Shown here piece after piece: positions 7,690-16,096 of a stretch of 45,300 bases of DNA. Each line of letters starts with the position of its first letter. The stretch's first letter is position 1. Below the pieces are notes generated by a model. The model was not told the DNA's origin and ran no database searches. It saw nothing but the letters and a program-made list of their open reading frames with translations. Position numbers and translations under genes: made by a program. Source of the stretch: an uncultured Rhodoblastus sp. (lineage in GTDB: Bacteria > Pseudomonadota > Alphaproteobacteria > Rhizobiales > Beijerinckiaceae); NCBI RefSeq assembly GCF_903903185.1, contig NZ_CAIUXT010000028.1, forward strand, positions 1 to 45,300, read 5' to 3'.

Positions 7690-8706
7690 TCAGCTCCGGG
7701 GGCTACAGGAGGCGCCGCCGAGGACGCAGAAGCGGGCGCAATGTGAATGATTGAGCTGAATCGGTCGGGAAGCTTTGTCGAGCGTCGCGCCCATCTCGAA
7801 CCCTGGATCGTAAGGCAGGAGCGTGCAGGCGATCACAACGGGGCTGGAAGCGCCCTTGCGCCGCACCACCATGCGCGATGTGGCGCACATGACCTGGTCG
7901 GGGCTCTTGCCGAGAATGGCCCAGCAGCCTTCGCTGATTTCGGGAACGTCCTCATGGGCTTCCATTTCGGGAAAAAGCACCAGACGCGACGGATCCCCCG
8001 TGTCGATCGGCAGGCCCTGTTCCACGCAAAGCTGTCGAAAGCCATCGCGCAACTCTGCCTCGCTCTCATGCCAGAGCTTGCGGCTGGCCAGCGCCAGGTC
8101 GAACTGATTCTCGGCCAACCAGCGCAAGCCTTCTATCGCCGGCGCCCAGGAGCCAGCGCCGCGAATTTTTTCGTGACCCGTCGCTTCATAGTGGTCGAGC
8201 GAAACGCGCAGGGCCAGACGCCCGGGAAAACGCCTGTCGAGGTCGAGCAGGGGCGACTTGAGATGTTGCAAAGGCTTCATCGCATTGGTCAGGACCAGCA
8301 CGCGGGCGCCGAATTCAAGGCTGTCCTCGATCATGCCGAGAATATCGGGATTCATAAAGGGTTCGCCGCCCGTAAAGCCAATTTCCCCGAGGGGAAGGGC
8401 CAAGGTCCTGATCTCGTCGAGGTAGGCGCGGACGTCTGCACGAGTGAGATAGGCAAGTCGGTCGTTCTTGGGCGACGACTCGATGTAGCAATTTTCGCAA
8501 GCCAGATTGCACAAGGTTCCGGTGTTGAACCACAGCGTCTCCAGGCGGACCAACGCGACGGACGCCCGCCTGTCGCCCTTCGCCGTCCATTCCGGATCCA
8601 GGAATTTTTGCGTCGACAAGACTCGGGGCGCGGCCTGCGGCTCCCTCGGTTCCTGTTCGCCGACCTCGCCACTGGCGCATTGGGCGTTGGTCAGTCCGGC
8701 GCTCAT
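7690..8706 (-). CDS. Radical SAM protein of the arsenosugar gene cluster
   Basis: About 338 residues from ATG 8706, chosen because AAAGGA lies 9 bases upstream; an in-frame ATG at 8730 would add 8 residues. TGTLCNLACENCYIESSP is the CxxxCxxC motif that binds the [4Fe-4S] cluster used to cleave S-adenosylmethionine, and GEIGFTGGEPFMNPDIL is the GGEP SAM-contact motif. The C-terminus carries further cysteines (HCARFCVLGGASC), suggesting an auxiliary cluster or metal site. It is the first gene of a five-gene operon with two arsenosugar-type glycosyltransferases, so a radical step on an arsenical is plausible. It does not look like the short ArsS selenoprotein-type enzyme. Reaction and substrate are unknown. 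Confidence 0.8.
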   Translation of the reverse strand: MSAGLTNAQCASGEVGEQEPREPQAAPRVLSTQKFLDPEWTAKGDRRASVALVRLETLWFNTGTLCNLACENCYIESSPKNDRLAYLTRADVRAYLDEIRTLALPLGEIGFTGGEPFMNPDILGMIEDSLEFGARVLVLTNAMKPLQHLKSPLLDLDRRFPGRLALRVSLDHYEATGHEKIRGAGSWAPAIEGLRWLAENQFDLALASRKLWHESEAELRDGFRQLCVEQGLPIDTGDPSRLVLFPEMEAHEDVPEISEGCWAILGKSPDQVMCATSRMVVRRKGASSPVVIACTLLPYDPGFEMGATLDKASRPIQLNHSHCARFCVLGGASCSPRS

Positions 8707-8730
8707 CCTTGGAAATCCTTTTAGAGACAT

Positions 8731-9423
8731 ATGACCCTATTCGTTGGAAACGACCCAAATGTTTCGTCGACAGCCTCATCAATTGCCGCCATTTGCAGGA
8801 CGCCGTCCAGTATGCTGGGTCGGAAACGCGCTGGTCGAATTTGCTCATCGGGCGCGGCGAGAAGCAAATTCGCTCATTGGTGAAGCGCCGGCAGGATGCG
8901 AAGGACCGATTTGAGCAGTCACCAAACCCTCGACCCCCAAGGGACAAACGGCTCCAACGGGGCACAATTACCCGGTCGTGCAAAGGCCGCAGCCCAAGAG
9001 AAGCCGTCGGTCGACGTAACCGGCAAAGTTCGGTAAGTAAGCCGCCATTCGCTTGCGACCGCCATATACGGCTCGGCGCCAATAAGCGGGCATTCGTCTT
9101 CGGCTTAAAGAGTTTATATTTTAGGTGGTTTGCGGACATCAATCATGAGGCGGCGCGCCGCATCTTTTGTTGCCGAAGCCGAAACGCGGGCCTCAGAATG
9201 CGCCAAAAAGCGGCGGCGCCATCCATCGCGCTTCTCGATTGCTAAACGACGCTGCGCCAGCTGAAACGAAATTGCCTACCACGCCGCCATGATCTGGCCG
9301 CCGATTGAACGAACCCGCTACGTTGTGCCTTCATTCAATCGGCAAGCTTGGTCTAAATGCATTCAATGATGCCACGACCCGCCAACCTTGCCAGATGGAT
9401 CGCTGATTGACCCGTGGGCGTCG
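8731..9423. other. 693-base gap between the arsenosugar and ars operons
   Basis: No gene is supported here. Long frames on both strands lack family signals and look like chance openings in GC-rich DNA. The promoter of the radical SAM operon must lie in the first few hundred bases, but I cannot place its boxes with confidence. A 9-bp inverted repeat follows arsA at 9301-9342. Confidence 0.5.
9301..9342. other. 9-bp inverted repeat downstream of arsA
   Basis: CCGATTGAA (9301-9309) and TTCAATCGG (9334-9342) are perfect inverse complements separated by 24 bases, 80 bases past the arsA stop codon. The long loop and lack of a T-run make a classic intrinsic terminator unlikely. It could be an mRNA 3' end structure or a protein site. 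Confidence 0.25.
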
Positions 9424-11193
9424 TCAAGCCGTTTCCGTCACGTGGCCGCACAATTCCAATAGCCGTTCGACGCCGACGGGCTCGTCCTTCAACAATGGCA
9501 CGACCGCATAGCGCGAGGCGTAACGGGTCGCCACGGCCTCGATCTCGCGCAATTCGTTGCGAGCGCGCTGGCGCAGCAAAGGCGAATGCGGTTGCGCCGC
9601 CGCCACGCTGTTGTTGACGATCCAGGCCCATGGCTCGATTTCAGCCCGGCGCAGATCTTCTTGCAGGCTTGCCGCCTCAAGGACGGGCGTGGTTTCGGCC
9701 AGAGTGACCAATAGGACCTTGGTTTGCTTCGGGTCCTGCAACTGCATCATCGGCGTGATGTAATGGCCGCCTTTGTCGCCGACATGGCGGACGACTTCCC
9801 GATGATAGGCGCCGGTGGCGTCGAGCAGCAACAAAGTGTGGCCGGTCGGCGCGGTGTCCATCACCACGAATTTCTTGCCCGCCTCGCGGATGACGCGCGA
9901 AAAAGCCTGAAAGACCGCGATTTCCTCGGTGCAGGGCGAGCGCAAATCCTCTTCGAGCAGCGCCCGGCCTTCGGCGTCCAGCGCCGCGCCCTTGGTCGCC
10001 ATTACCTCCCGGCGATAGCGCTCGATTTCGACATGGGGATCGATGCGGCTCACCGTCAGATGGTCGAGCGAGGCGTGCAGCGTTTCCAACAGATTGGCGG
10101 CGGGGTCGGAGGTGGTGAGATGCACCGGGAACCCGCGCCGGGCCAGTTCGACCGCAATGGCGGCGGCCACGGTGGTTTTGCCGACGCCGCCCTTGCCCAT
10201 CAGCATGACCAGCCCATGACCGTCGGCGGCGATGCCGTCGACCAGTCGGGAAAGACCGGGCGCTTCGAGCGCGACCGGTTCGCCGTCGTCGGCGACGAGG
10301 GGCGCCGCCGTTCCTGCAAGCAGTCTCCGCAAGGCCGGGACGCCGACAAGGTTGAAGGGAAGAAGCGCAATATCATCGCGCGGCAGCTTCGCAAGCGCGT
10401 CGGGAATGGCCGCCAACGCCGCCTGTTCGCGCTGGTAGATGGCGGCGGCGAGCGGATCCAGCGCTGCTTCCGATCGCGGCAACAGTCCGTTGACCACCAG
10501 ATATTGCCGACCAAGCCCGACTGCGGCGAGTTCCGTCCGGGTGCGGGCGGCTTCTCGCAAAGTGGAGGGCTGGGCGCGGGCGACCAGAATCAGGCGCGTC
10601 CGTTTTTCATCGGCCAGAGCCTCCACCGCGGCATGATATTGCGCGTGCTGCTTTTCGAGACCGGCGAGCGGACCGAGACAGGAGGCGTCGCCCTTGCCCT
10701 CTTCCAGAAAGCCGCTCCAGGCGCCGGGCAGTTGCAACATCCGGATCGTATGGCCGGTCGGAGCCGTGTCGAAGACAATATGGTCGAAACCGGCGGTCAG
10801 CGCGGAATCGACGAGCAGGCCGGTGAATTCGTCGAAGGCGGCGATTTCCGTCGTGCAGCCGCCGGAAAGCTGCTCTTCGATGCTCTTCACCACGGCGTCA
10901 GGCAGGACGCCGCGCACAGGTCCGACGATGCGGTCCCGATAGGCCTGAGCCGCCGCCTGCGGGTCGATTTCAAGGGCGGAAAGGCTCGGCACGTCGGAAA
11001 TCGCCGTGATCCGATTGCCGATTCGGACGCCGAAAACCTGCCCGACATTGGACGCTGGATCGGTGCTAACCAGCAGAACCTCGGCGCCGCCTTCGGCAAG
11101 CTGGATCGCCGTCGCGCAGGCGATCGACGTTTTGCCGACGCCGCCCTTGCCAGTGAAAAACAGGAAGCGCGGCGGCTGCTCCAGAAACTTCAT
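9424..11193 (-). CDS. Arsenite/antimonite efflux ATPase ArsA
   Basis: A 589-residue ArsA with two homologous ATPase halves, the bacterial R773-type architecture. P-loops GKGGVGKT occur at about residues 15-22 and 333-340, each followed by a signature DTAPTGHT. Cysteines at 113, 172 and 421 fall at the positions of the three metal-binding cysteines of the plasmid R773 enzyme (113, 172, 422), so As(III)/Sb(III) activation should be intact. In the cell ArsA receives arsenite from the chaperone ArsD and energises the efflux permease; here the permease is Acr3, encoded upstream. Just before it lies a leftover arsD 3' end (11212-11375), so this arsA originally followed a different arsD copy from the intact one at 12638. 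Confidence 0.95.
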   Translation of the reverse strand: MKFLEQPPRFLFFTGKGGVGKTSIACATAIQLAEGGAEVLLVSTDPASNVGQVFGVRIGNRITAISDVPSLSALEIDPQAAAQAYRDRIVGPVRGVLPDAVVKSIEEQLSGGCTTEIAAFDEFTGLLVDSALTAGFDHIVFDTAPTGHTIRMLQLPGAWSGFLEEGKGDASCLGPLAGLEKQHAQYHAAVEALADEKRTRLILVARAQPSTLREAARTRTELAAVGLGRQYLVVNGLLPRSEAALDPLAAAIYQREQAALAAIPDALAKLPRDDIALLPFNLVGVPALRRLLAGTAAPLVADDGEPVALEAPGLSRLVDGIAADGHGLVMLMGKGGVGKTTVAAAIAVELARRGFPVHLTTSDPAANLLETLHASLDHLTVSRIDPHVEIERYRREVMATKGAALDAEGRALLEEDLRSPCTEEIAVFQAFSRVIREAGKKFVVMDTAPTGHTLLLLDATGAYHREVVRHVGDKGGHYITPMMQLQDPKQTKVLLVTLAETTPVLEAASLQEDLRRAEIEPWAWIVNNSVAAAQPHSPLLRQRARNELREIEAVATRYASRYAVVPLLKDEPVGVERLLELCGHVTETA

Positions 11194-11211
11194 GACGACT
11201 CCTCGCTGCGT

Positions 11212-11375
11212 TCAGCAGCTTTTTCCGCCGCAACAACGGCTCTGTTTCGCTTCGGCGGGTGTTTCGACGGCGCCGTTCCAACGGGTCGTTCGGCGCCTTT
11301 CGGGGCGACCGGCTTGCCGAACCGCTTCGCAGTCGACCTGGACGGCGAAGCGCCTGCGACCCCCCCAAGGCGTTA
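11212..11375 (-). pseudogene. 3' remnant of a second arsD
   Basis: The last 23 residues of this frame (RWNGAVETPAEAKQSRCCGG, then KSC) match the C-terminus of the intact ArsD at 12638-12994, including the terminal vicinal Cys motif. Further upstream VDCEAVRQAGRPERRRTTRW still resembles the ArsD segment VDGEIALAGRYPNRTELARW, with a shifted and altered stretch. The N-terminal As-binding part is gone, replaced by the end of the pstS gene region. It lies immediately upstream of arsA in the native arsD-arsA spacing. Confidence 0.75.
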
Positions 11376-11381
11376 ATATCT

Positions 11382-12449
11382 TCAGGAAAGGCTGTCCAAA
11401 GCCCGCCCGGCGTGCGCCGCTGTTTCGGCAGGCAAGGCGATATAGCCCAGGCCTGACGCGAAGGTCTGGCCCGTCGTAAGCCCCCATTTGACCCAATCCT
11501 TCAGCGCGGAAGCTTTCCTGGCGTCGGCATATTTCCTGTAGAGAAGCAAATAGCTCAAAGTGACGATCGGGTAGGAGGCGTCTCCTGGCGGGTTCGCGGT
11601 CACATCGTCTACCGATACCAGCGGGTTGGCAACCGAGGCGCGTTCCGATGCCAGCAAGGCCGCCGTCCCGGAGGCTTCGCTCGCGGAAACGAATTTCCCG
11701 GCGTCGTTTTCGAGAATCGCCATCGACAGCCCGAGGCGTTTAGCGAAACCATATTCGACGAAGCCGATCGAGCCTTCGCTGATCTTGATCTTTTGCGCCA
11801 CGCCCTCGTTGCCCTTGCCGAGCATCGCCGCCGTCGGCCAATCGATGGTAAAACCGTCGCCGGCGCCGGTCGCCGCCCAGTTCGGACTGATCGCGACGAG
11901 ATTGCGGGTAAAAGCGGCGGTCGTCCCGCTGCTGTCCTGCCGCACCACGACGGCGATGTCGCGGTTAGGCAGATGAAGATCCTTGTTTGCCTGAACAATT
12001 CGAGCGTCGTTCCAGACTTTGATGTGTCCGGTGAAGATGTCCGCGTAAACATCCTTCGGCAGATTCAGAACGCCCCCCAGGCCGGGGATATTGTAAGCGA
12101 GGACGATCATGCCGGCGGTCACGGGCACGGCGATGACGCCGCGCTTGACGGTGGAAAGAATGAACCCGCCCGGCAAAACGTCGGTCGCGCCGAAATCGAC
12201 GGCGCCATGGACAAAGCGCGAGACGCCCAAGCCGCTGCCTACGACGTCATAACTCAACGAAACATCCTTGTGGTCTTGCTGATAGGCCTCGATCCACTTT
12301 TTATAAAGCGGGGCTGAAAACGTCGATCCCGCGCCATGCAAGGAAAGGTTTTCATCCGCTTCCGCGCTGTATTCCGCGAGCGTTGAGCCCATCAGAGCGG
12401 CCCCGCTCGCCAATAACGAGTTACGAAGAGCCATTCGACGTGTGAGCAT
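11382..12449 (-). CDS. PstS-family phosphate (oxyanion) binding protein
   Basis: A 355-residue periplasmic substrate-binding protein. ATG 12449 is preferred over ATG 12464 because GGGGGAG precedes it correctly. The N-terminus MLTRRMALRNSLLASGAAL looks like a twin-arginine or Sec signal. The mature part begins with the oxyanion loop LSLHGAGSTFSAPLYKKW, followed by YDVVGSGLGVSRFVHGAVDFGATD and VVVRQDSSGTTAAFTRNL, the phosphate-contact segments of PstS. No pstCAB genes are in the window. Inside an ars operon such a protein could bind phosphate to favour it over arsenate, or sense arsenate; this is inferred. The gene sits between duplicated arsD/arsA junction sequences. Confidence 0.85.
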   Translation of the reverse strand: MLTRRMALRNSLLASGAALMGSTLAEYSAEADENLSLHGAGSTFSAPLYKKWIEAYQQDHKDVSLSYDVVGSGLGVSRFVHGAVDFGATDVLPGGFILSTVKRGVIAVPVTAGMIVLAYNIPGLGGVLNLPKDVYADIFTGHIKVWNDARIVQANKDLHLPNRDIAVVVRQDSSGTTAAFTRNLVAISPNWAATGAGDGFTIDWPTAAMLGKGNEGVAQKIKISEGSIGFVEYGFAKRLGLSMAILENDAGKFVSASEASGTAALLASERASVANPLVSVDDVTANPPGDASYPIVTLSYLLLYRKYADARKASALKDWVKWGLTTGQTFASGLGYIALPAETAAHAGRALDSLS

Positions 12450-12514
12450 GGCGATCTCCCCCATTTACAAGGTTGTTGAGCGCGCAACCTCTTGTTGGAC
12501 CACTTGCCGAGGCG

Positions 12515-12610
12515 CCCTGCTTTAGCGCGTTGAATCGCCGTTGCGCAGGCGATCTCGGTCTTGCCCACCCCGGCATTGCCGGTGAGAAAAAGAAGCGCGG
12601 CTCGAAGCAA
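12515..12610 (-). pseudogene. 5' stub of a second arsA
   Basis: Read on the minus strand, this segment gives LLFLTGNAGVGKTEIACATAIQ, which aligns with the start of the intact ArsA (FLFFTGKGGVGKTSIACATAIQ). The P-loop is altered from GKGGVGKT to GNAGVGKT. After about 30 codons the similarity ends just before the pstS leader. It follows the intact arsD in normal operon order, so it is the truncated original partner of that arsD. The DNA match to the intact arsA start is clear but imperfect, so the two arsA copies diverged before or after the event. Confidence 0.75.
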
Positions 12611-12637
12611 ATGAACTTTTTTGGCCTCTTTGAAACT

Positions 12638-12994
12638 TCAGCAGCTTTTGCCCCCGCAACAGCCGCCAGGCTTGGATTCCGCCGGGGTTTCCGCGAGATC
12701 GGTCCACCGCGCCAGTTCCGTCCGGTTCGGGTATCGGCCGGCAAGGGCGATTTCGCCATCGACAAGGATCAAGGGCAGGCCTTCCTGGCCGGAGCGCTCC
12801 AGAAAGCCTTTCGCCGTGGCGTTTTCTGCGAAAGCCATGGGTTGCTGGGCCAGATTGAACCGCTCGATTTGCGCGCCATTCTGCTTCGCCCAGTCCACAT
12901 CCGCTGAAAAGGTGACGATGGCTTGATCGACATCGACGCCGCACACGCCCGTGCTACAGCACAGCGCGGGGTCAAACACCTGAATCGTCTTCAC
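12638..12994 (-). CDS. Arsenite metallochaperone ArsD
   Basis: A 118-residue ArsD. The cysteines C12, C13 and C18 in FDPALCCSTGVCG are at the positions shown in the R773 protein to bind As(III) for transfer to ArsA. A C-terminal GGCCGGKSC adds a second vicinal pair. The middle (AFAENATAKGFLERSGQEGLPLILVDGEIALAGRYPNRTELARW) is the thioredoxin-like body of the family. It overlaps the upstream arsC2 by 4 bases and is followed by an arsA stub rather than a working arsA. Its functional partner is therefore the ArsA encoded 1.4 kb downstream. Confidence 0.95.
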   Translation of the reverse strand: MKTIQVFDPALCCSTGVCGVDVDQAIVTFSADVDWAKQNGAQIERFNLAQQPMAFAENATAKGFLERSGQEGLPLILVDGEIALAGRYPNRTELARWTDLAETPAESKPGGCCGGKSC

Positions 12995-13521
12995 TTGACT
13001 TCTCCTTGCGCCAGATGGGTAGCGCCTTCGGTTTCGCCGATCTCTTCCAATTTCTTCGACAAAGCGAGTTTGTCGAGCCGGTGCATCGGCAAAGCGAGCA
13101 GCAAGGAGATGCGGTTCTTGAGGTAGCGAAACGCCAGATTGAACGCGCGCTGTTTCTCGATGTCCGTGCCTTCGACGGCGGCAGGGTCTTCAATGCCCCA
13201 ATGCGCCGTCATCGGCTGTCCCGGCCAGATCGGACAGGCTTCACCCGCGGCGTTGTCGCAGACCGTGAAAACGAAATCCAGATTTGGCGATCCCGGGGCT
13301 GCGAACTCTTCCCAGTTCTTCGACCGAAACCCGTCGGTCGGATATTCATAGTTGGCGAGAGTCTTGATCGCCAGGGGGTTGATTTCGCCCTTGGGATGGC
13401 TTCCCGCCGAAAAGGCGTTGAATCGGCCCGCGCCGTCCTTGCGGAGGATGCTTTCCGCGAGAATGGATCGGGCGCTGTTTCCCGTACATAGGAACAAAGC
13501 ATTGAAGATGCGGTCGGACAT
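12991..13521 (-). CDS. Arsenate reductase ArsC, low-molecular-weight phosphatase type
   Basis: A 176-residue cytoplasmic arsenate reductase related to low-molecular-weight tyrosine phosphatases. MSDRIFNALFLCTGNSARSILAE contains the CX5R loop whose first Cys attacks arsenate, and DFVFTVCDNAAGEACPIWPG has the second Cys region and the usual DPA motif follows. ATG 13521 was preferred over an in-frame ATG at 13566 because AAAGGG lies just upstream and the family begins there. It makes arsenite for export. It heads a transcription unit with its own ArsR-type promoter at 13653-13690. A second arsenate reductase of unrelated fold is encoded at 15670-16092, so the island holds both classes. Confidence 0.92.
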   Translation of the reverse strand: MSDRIFNALFLCTGNSARSILAESILRKDGAGRFNAFSAGSHPKGEINPLAIKTLANYEYPTDGFRSKNWEEFAAPGSPNLDFVFTVCDNAAGEACPIWPGQPMTAHWGIEDPAAVEGTDIEKQRAFNLAFRYLKNRISLLLALPMHRLDKLALSKKLEEIGETEGATHLAQGEVK

Positions 13522-13652
13522 GATTTGAGCCCTTTCGGATAACGGCGATTGAAAGTCCGCGGACATCGGCGAGACATGACCGGCCGCGATCGGATAAATG
13601 GCAGGAAGCGGAGCGTCATAACCAAAACCCGACGCCCATCCTTAATTTTATC

Positions 13653-13690
13653 TATATATCCAGATTATCGGATATTTTGCAGGACGGCAA
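13653..13690 (-). promoter_or_regulatory. ArsR-type promoter/operator before arsC2
   Basis: On the minus strand TTGCCG (13685-13690), a 17-base spacer and TAATCT (13662-13667) form a -35/-10 pair. The -10 is embedded in the perfect inverted repeat ATATCC-GATAATCT-GGATAT. The arsR promoter at 17661-17698 has the same spacing, the same -10 and nearly the same repeat, and the pstS pseudogene has a third copy. Repression by ArsR and release by arsenite is inferred. Confidence 0.7.
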
Positions 13691-13816
13691 GGGACTTCGA
13701 AATGGCGGCCGATTGTAAACGTGGGTTCGATCGACCGCCGCCAGCGATCATTGTCCGCCTGCGGAAATGCCGAGGCGACCCAGGTCGGTCTGGCGCTCTT
13801 CGCTGTCGATCGAATA

Positions 13817-14725
13817 CTAGCCGCCCTTTTCCGTCAGGGCCTGGCCATCCTTCGACAGTATGAATTTGATGAACTCGGCCCGCAATGGATCGAGCGCCTC
13901 GGTCGGCTTCCGGTTCACGTAAATTTCGAGATAGCGCGCAATCGGGTATTTGCCGGCGCGAACCAATTCCGCCGATGTCTCGTAGCATTCGCCGCCGTCG
14001 TAGGCCGCCACAGAAACTGCGCGAACGCCTTCTGTCTTGTAGCCAAGGCCGGAATATCCGATGCCGAACTTGTCGCCCGCCACGCCCGCGACGACGGCGG
14101 CGGAGCCGACCTGCTGATTCACGCTCGGCTTATAGTCGCCGCCATACAGGACATGCGTCCGGAAAAATTCATAGGTGCCCGACAAGATGTTGCGCCCTTA
14201 GAAAGTGATCGGCTTCGACGACCAATCGCCAGCTAACCCGACGTCGCCCCAGGTCGAGATGTCCCTGCCGCCGCTGCCCTTGCGCGTCGATGAAAACATA
14301 CGGTCGATCTGCATCTGGGAGAGACATTTGATCGGATTGTCCTTGTTGACGTAAATAGCAAGGGCATCGATCACGACCCGGAAGTGGGCGGGCTTGTAGC
14401 CGAATTTCTTTTCGAAGGCGTCGATCTCATCTGACGTCATCGGACGCGACATCGGCGCGAACTGCGAAGCGCCGGCAAGCAGCGCCGCTGGCGCGGTGGC
14501 CGATCCCTTGCCTTCGATCTCGAATTTGACGCCCGGATATTTCGCCTTGAAGGCCTCGGACCAGGCGGTCATCTCGTTGTTCAACGTGTCCGAACCGACC
14601 GATTTGATTTCGCCAGAAAGGCTGCCAACGGATTGATAATCGGGAAGCGAACCGTCAAGCGCGAAGGCCATATTGGTTGCCGCCATAATCGCGACGGTCG
14701 CCGCGACGAAAACATTCAATTTCAT
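13817..14725 (-). pseudogene. PstS-family binding protein gene with one in-frame stop codon
   Basis: ATG 14725, preceded by GAGGAGG, opens a frame for a secreted phosphate-binding protein (signal MKLNVFVAATVAIMAATNMAFA, oxyanion loop region IKSVGSDTLNNEMTAWSEAF, then ASQFAPMSRPMTSDEIDAFE). At 14196-14198 the codon is TAA within SKPITF-stop-GRNILSGTYEFF. The family normally reads ITLYGRN-SGTYEFF, so a tyrosine codon has become a stop. The frame then stays open to its natural end (EKGG). It is more like the long PstS form for phosphate than the intact 11382 gene. Either a recent pseudogene, a suppressed stop or a sequencing error. It has an ArsR-like operator upstream. Confidence 0.8.
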
Positions 14726-14786
14726 GCTATTCCTCCTCAAACTCTTGGCCAGTCAGTCGAGTGGGCATTGCCCCAGTTAATCCAGG

Positions 14787-14810
14787 TATCCAGATTTTCA
14801 GATATAAATG
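14787..14810 (-). promoter_or_regulatory. Third ArsR-like operator, before the pstS pseudogene
   Basis: On the minus strand the site reads ATATCT-GAAAATCT-GGATAC, matching the two clear ArsR-type repeats in layout but with weaker arms and a weaker -10 (AAATCT). It lies about 60 bases upstream of the pstS-like start. This places a phosphate-binding protein gene under probable arsenic control. Confidence 0.55.
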
Positions 14811-14954
14811 ACAGATAAGCGACAGGGATAAATATTTGGAGTCGGTTGCAGCCAAGGGGCGCGCCCGATTTATCGAGCGATGGCGAGTGTGACGCCGCTG
14901 CGTGTTTGCATCAGGGCAATCGGAGGTATGTCGCCAGGGACGGATCGAAGGGCT

Positions 14955-15677
14955 TCAAATGGACCGCTGATTCACTCTTTTCGACAGCGCCTCGGCGCTC
15001 TCCTTGCGCTCGGAATAACGATCGACGAGATAATCCGAACGGCCGCGGGTCAGGAGCGTGAATTTGACCAATTCCTCCATGACGTCGACGACGCGGTCGT
15101 AATAGGCCGAGGGCTTCATCCGGTCATCGTCGCCAAATTCCATGAAGGCCTTGGCGACCGACGATTGGTTGGGAATGGTGATCATCCGCATCCAGCGCCC
15201 GAGGATGCGCATCTGATTGAGCGCATTGAAGGACTGCGAGCCGCCCGAGACCTGCATCACCGCCAGCGTCTTGCCCTGCGTTGGCCGCACGGCGCCAAGG
15301 GTCAGCGGAATCCAGTCGATCTGCGCCTTCATGACGCCCGTCATCGCCCCATGGCGCTCGGGCGAGCACCAGACCATGCCTTCACACCAGGCGACGAGAT
15401 CGCGCAATTCCTGCACCTTGGGATGGTCGGCCTCGGAATCGTCGGGCAGAGGCAGGCCGCTTGGGCAATAGGTTCGCGTCTCTGCGCCGAAGCGATGCAA
15501 AATTCGGGCAGCCTCTTCGCTCAACAAGCGGCTGAAGGATCGTTTCCGCAAAGAACCATAAAGCAGCAGGATGCGCGGCGCATGTTTTTCGCGCGGCGCG
15601 TCGAACAGCGCTTTTTCGTCGACAGGCTGGAAACAGGCTTCGTCGAGATTCGGAGTCGGGTCCAGAGGATCAGCCAA
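14955..15677 (-). CDS. ArsH, NADPH-dependent FMN oxidoreductase for organoarsenicals
   Basis: A 240-residue flavodoxin-like enzyme of the ArsH family. [26 protein letters not shown] binds FMN phosphate, and [23 protein letters not shown] and [25 protein letters not shown] are ArsH signatures. ArsH oxidises trivalent methyl- and aromatic arsenicals to less toxic pentavalent forms using NADPH. The start overlaps the end of the glutaredoxin-type arsC by 8 bases, so they are one transcript. It is the last clearly contiguous gene of the arsR-acr3-arsC-arsH operon. Its presence with an arsenosugar-type operon suggests the cell handles organic as well as inorganic arsenic. Confidence 0.95.
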   Translation of the reverse strand: MADPLDPTPNLDEACFQPVDEKALFDAPREKHAPRILLLYGSLRKRSFSRLLSEEAARILHRFGAETRTYCPSGLPLPDDSEADHPKVQELRDLVAWCEGMVWCSPERHGAMTGVMKAQIDWIPLTLGAVRPTQGKTLAVMQVSGGSQSFNALNQMRILGRWMRMITIPNQSSVAKAFMEFGDDDRMKPSAYYDRVVDVMEELVKFTLLTRGRSDYLVDRYSERKESAEALSKRVNQRSI

Positions 15678-16092
15678 CGCGACGGCCCTCCGCGTCGATC
15701 AGGAGTTCGCCATCTTCCTTGGCCAGCGGACCCGGCGGCAGGCGATCGAGAAGATCCAGCACAACCTCGCTGGGGCGGCACAGCTTGACGCCTTTCGCCG
15801 TGCAGACGATAGGCCGGTTGACCTGCACCGGATGCGCGATCATCGCAGCAAGCAGCGTCTCGTCATCGACGGCCAAATCGAGCAGGCCAAGTTCGGCGGC
15901 GGGCGATTTCGACGTCCGCAAAGCCTCGCGCGGGGTCAGGCCAGCGGCGGCGAACAGGCCTTCGAGTTGCGGCCGGCTCCAGCCGGTCTTGAGATATTCG
16001 ATCACCGTCGGCTTGTAGTCCGCCGCCTCGATGATGGCGAGGACGTTGCGGGACGTGCCGCAATCGGGATTGTGGTGGATGACCACCTGCAT
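15670..16092 (-). CDS. Arsenate reductase ArsC, glutaredoxin-dependent type
   Basis: A 140-residue reductase of the R773/ArsC-Spx family. [21 protein letters not shown] carries the catalytic Cys in the HxNPxCGTSRN motif. The family arginines appear in TSKSP-like, [10 protein letters not shown] and [11 protein letters not shown] segments. ATG 16092 was chosen because TGAGGAA lies just upstream; a longer in-frame start at 16137 would read into acr3. It uses glutathione and glutaredoxin to reduce arsenate to arsenite. It starts 4 bases after acr3 ends and overlaps arsH, so production of arsenite and its export are co-expressed. Confidence 0.92.
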   Translation of the reverse strand: MQVVIHHNPDCGTSRNVLAIIEAADYKPTVIEYLKTGWSRPQLEGLFAAAGLTPREALRTSKSPAAELGLLDLAVDDETLLAAMIAHPVQVNRPIVCTAKGVKLCRPSEVVLDLLDRLPPGPLAKEDGELLIDAEGRRVG

Positions 16093-16096
16093 TTCC

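Noticed and set aside
8709..9245. 178-codon plus-strand frame in the gap before the radical SAM operon
   Set aside because: No ribosome-binding site, no family and basic low-information composition; it also overlaps the operon start.
9724..11376. 550-codon plus-strand frame opposite arsA
   Set aside because: It lies wholly over the well-supported arsA gene, has no family signal and has the Arg/Gly/Gln-rich composition typical of antisense frames in GC-rich DNA.
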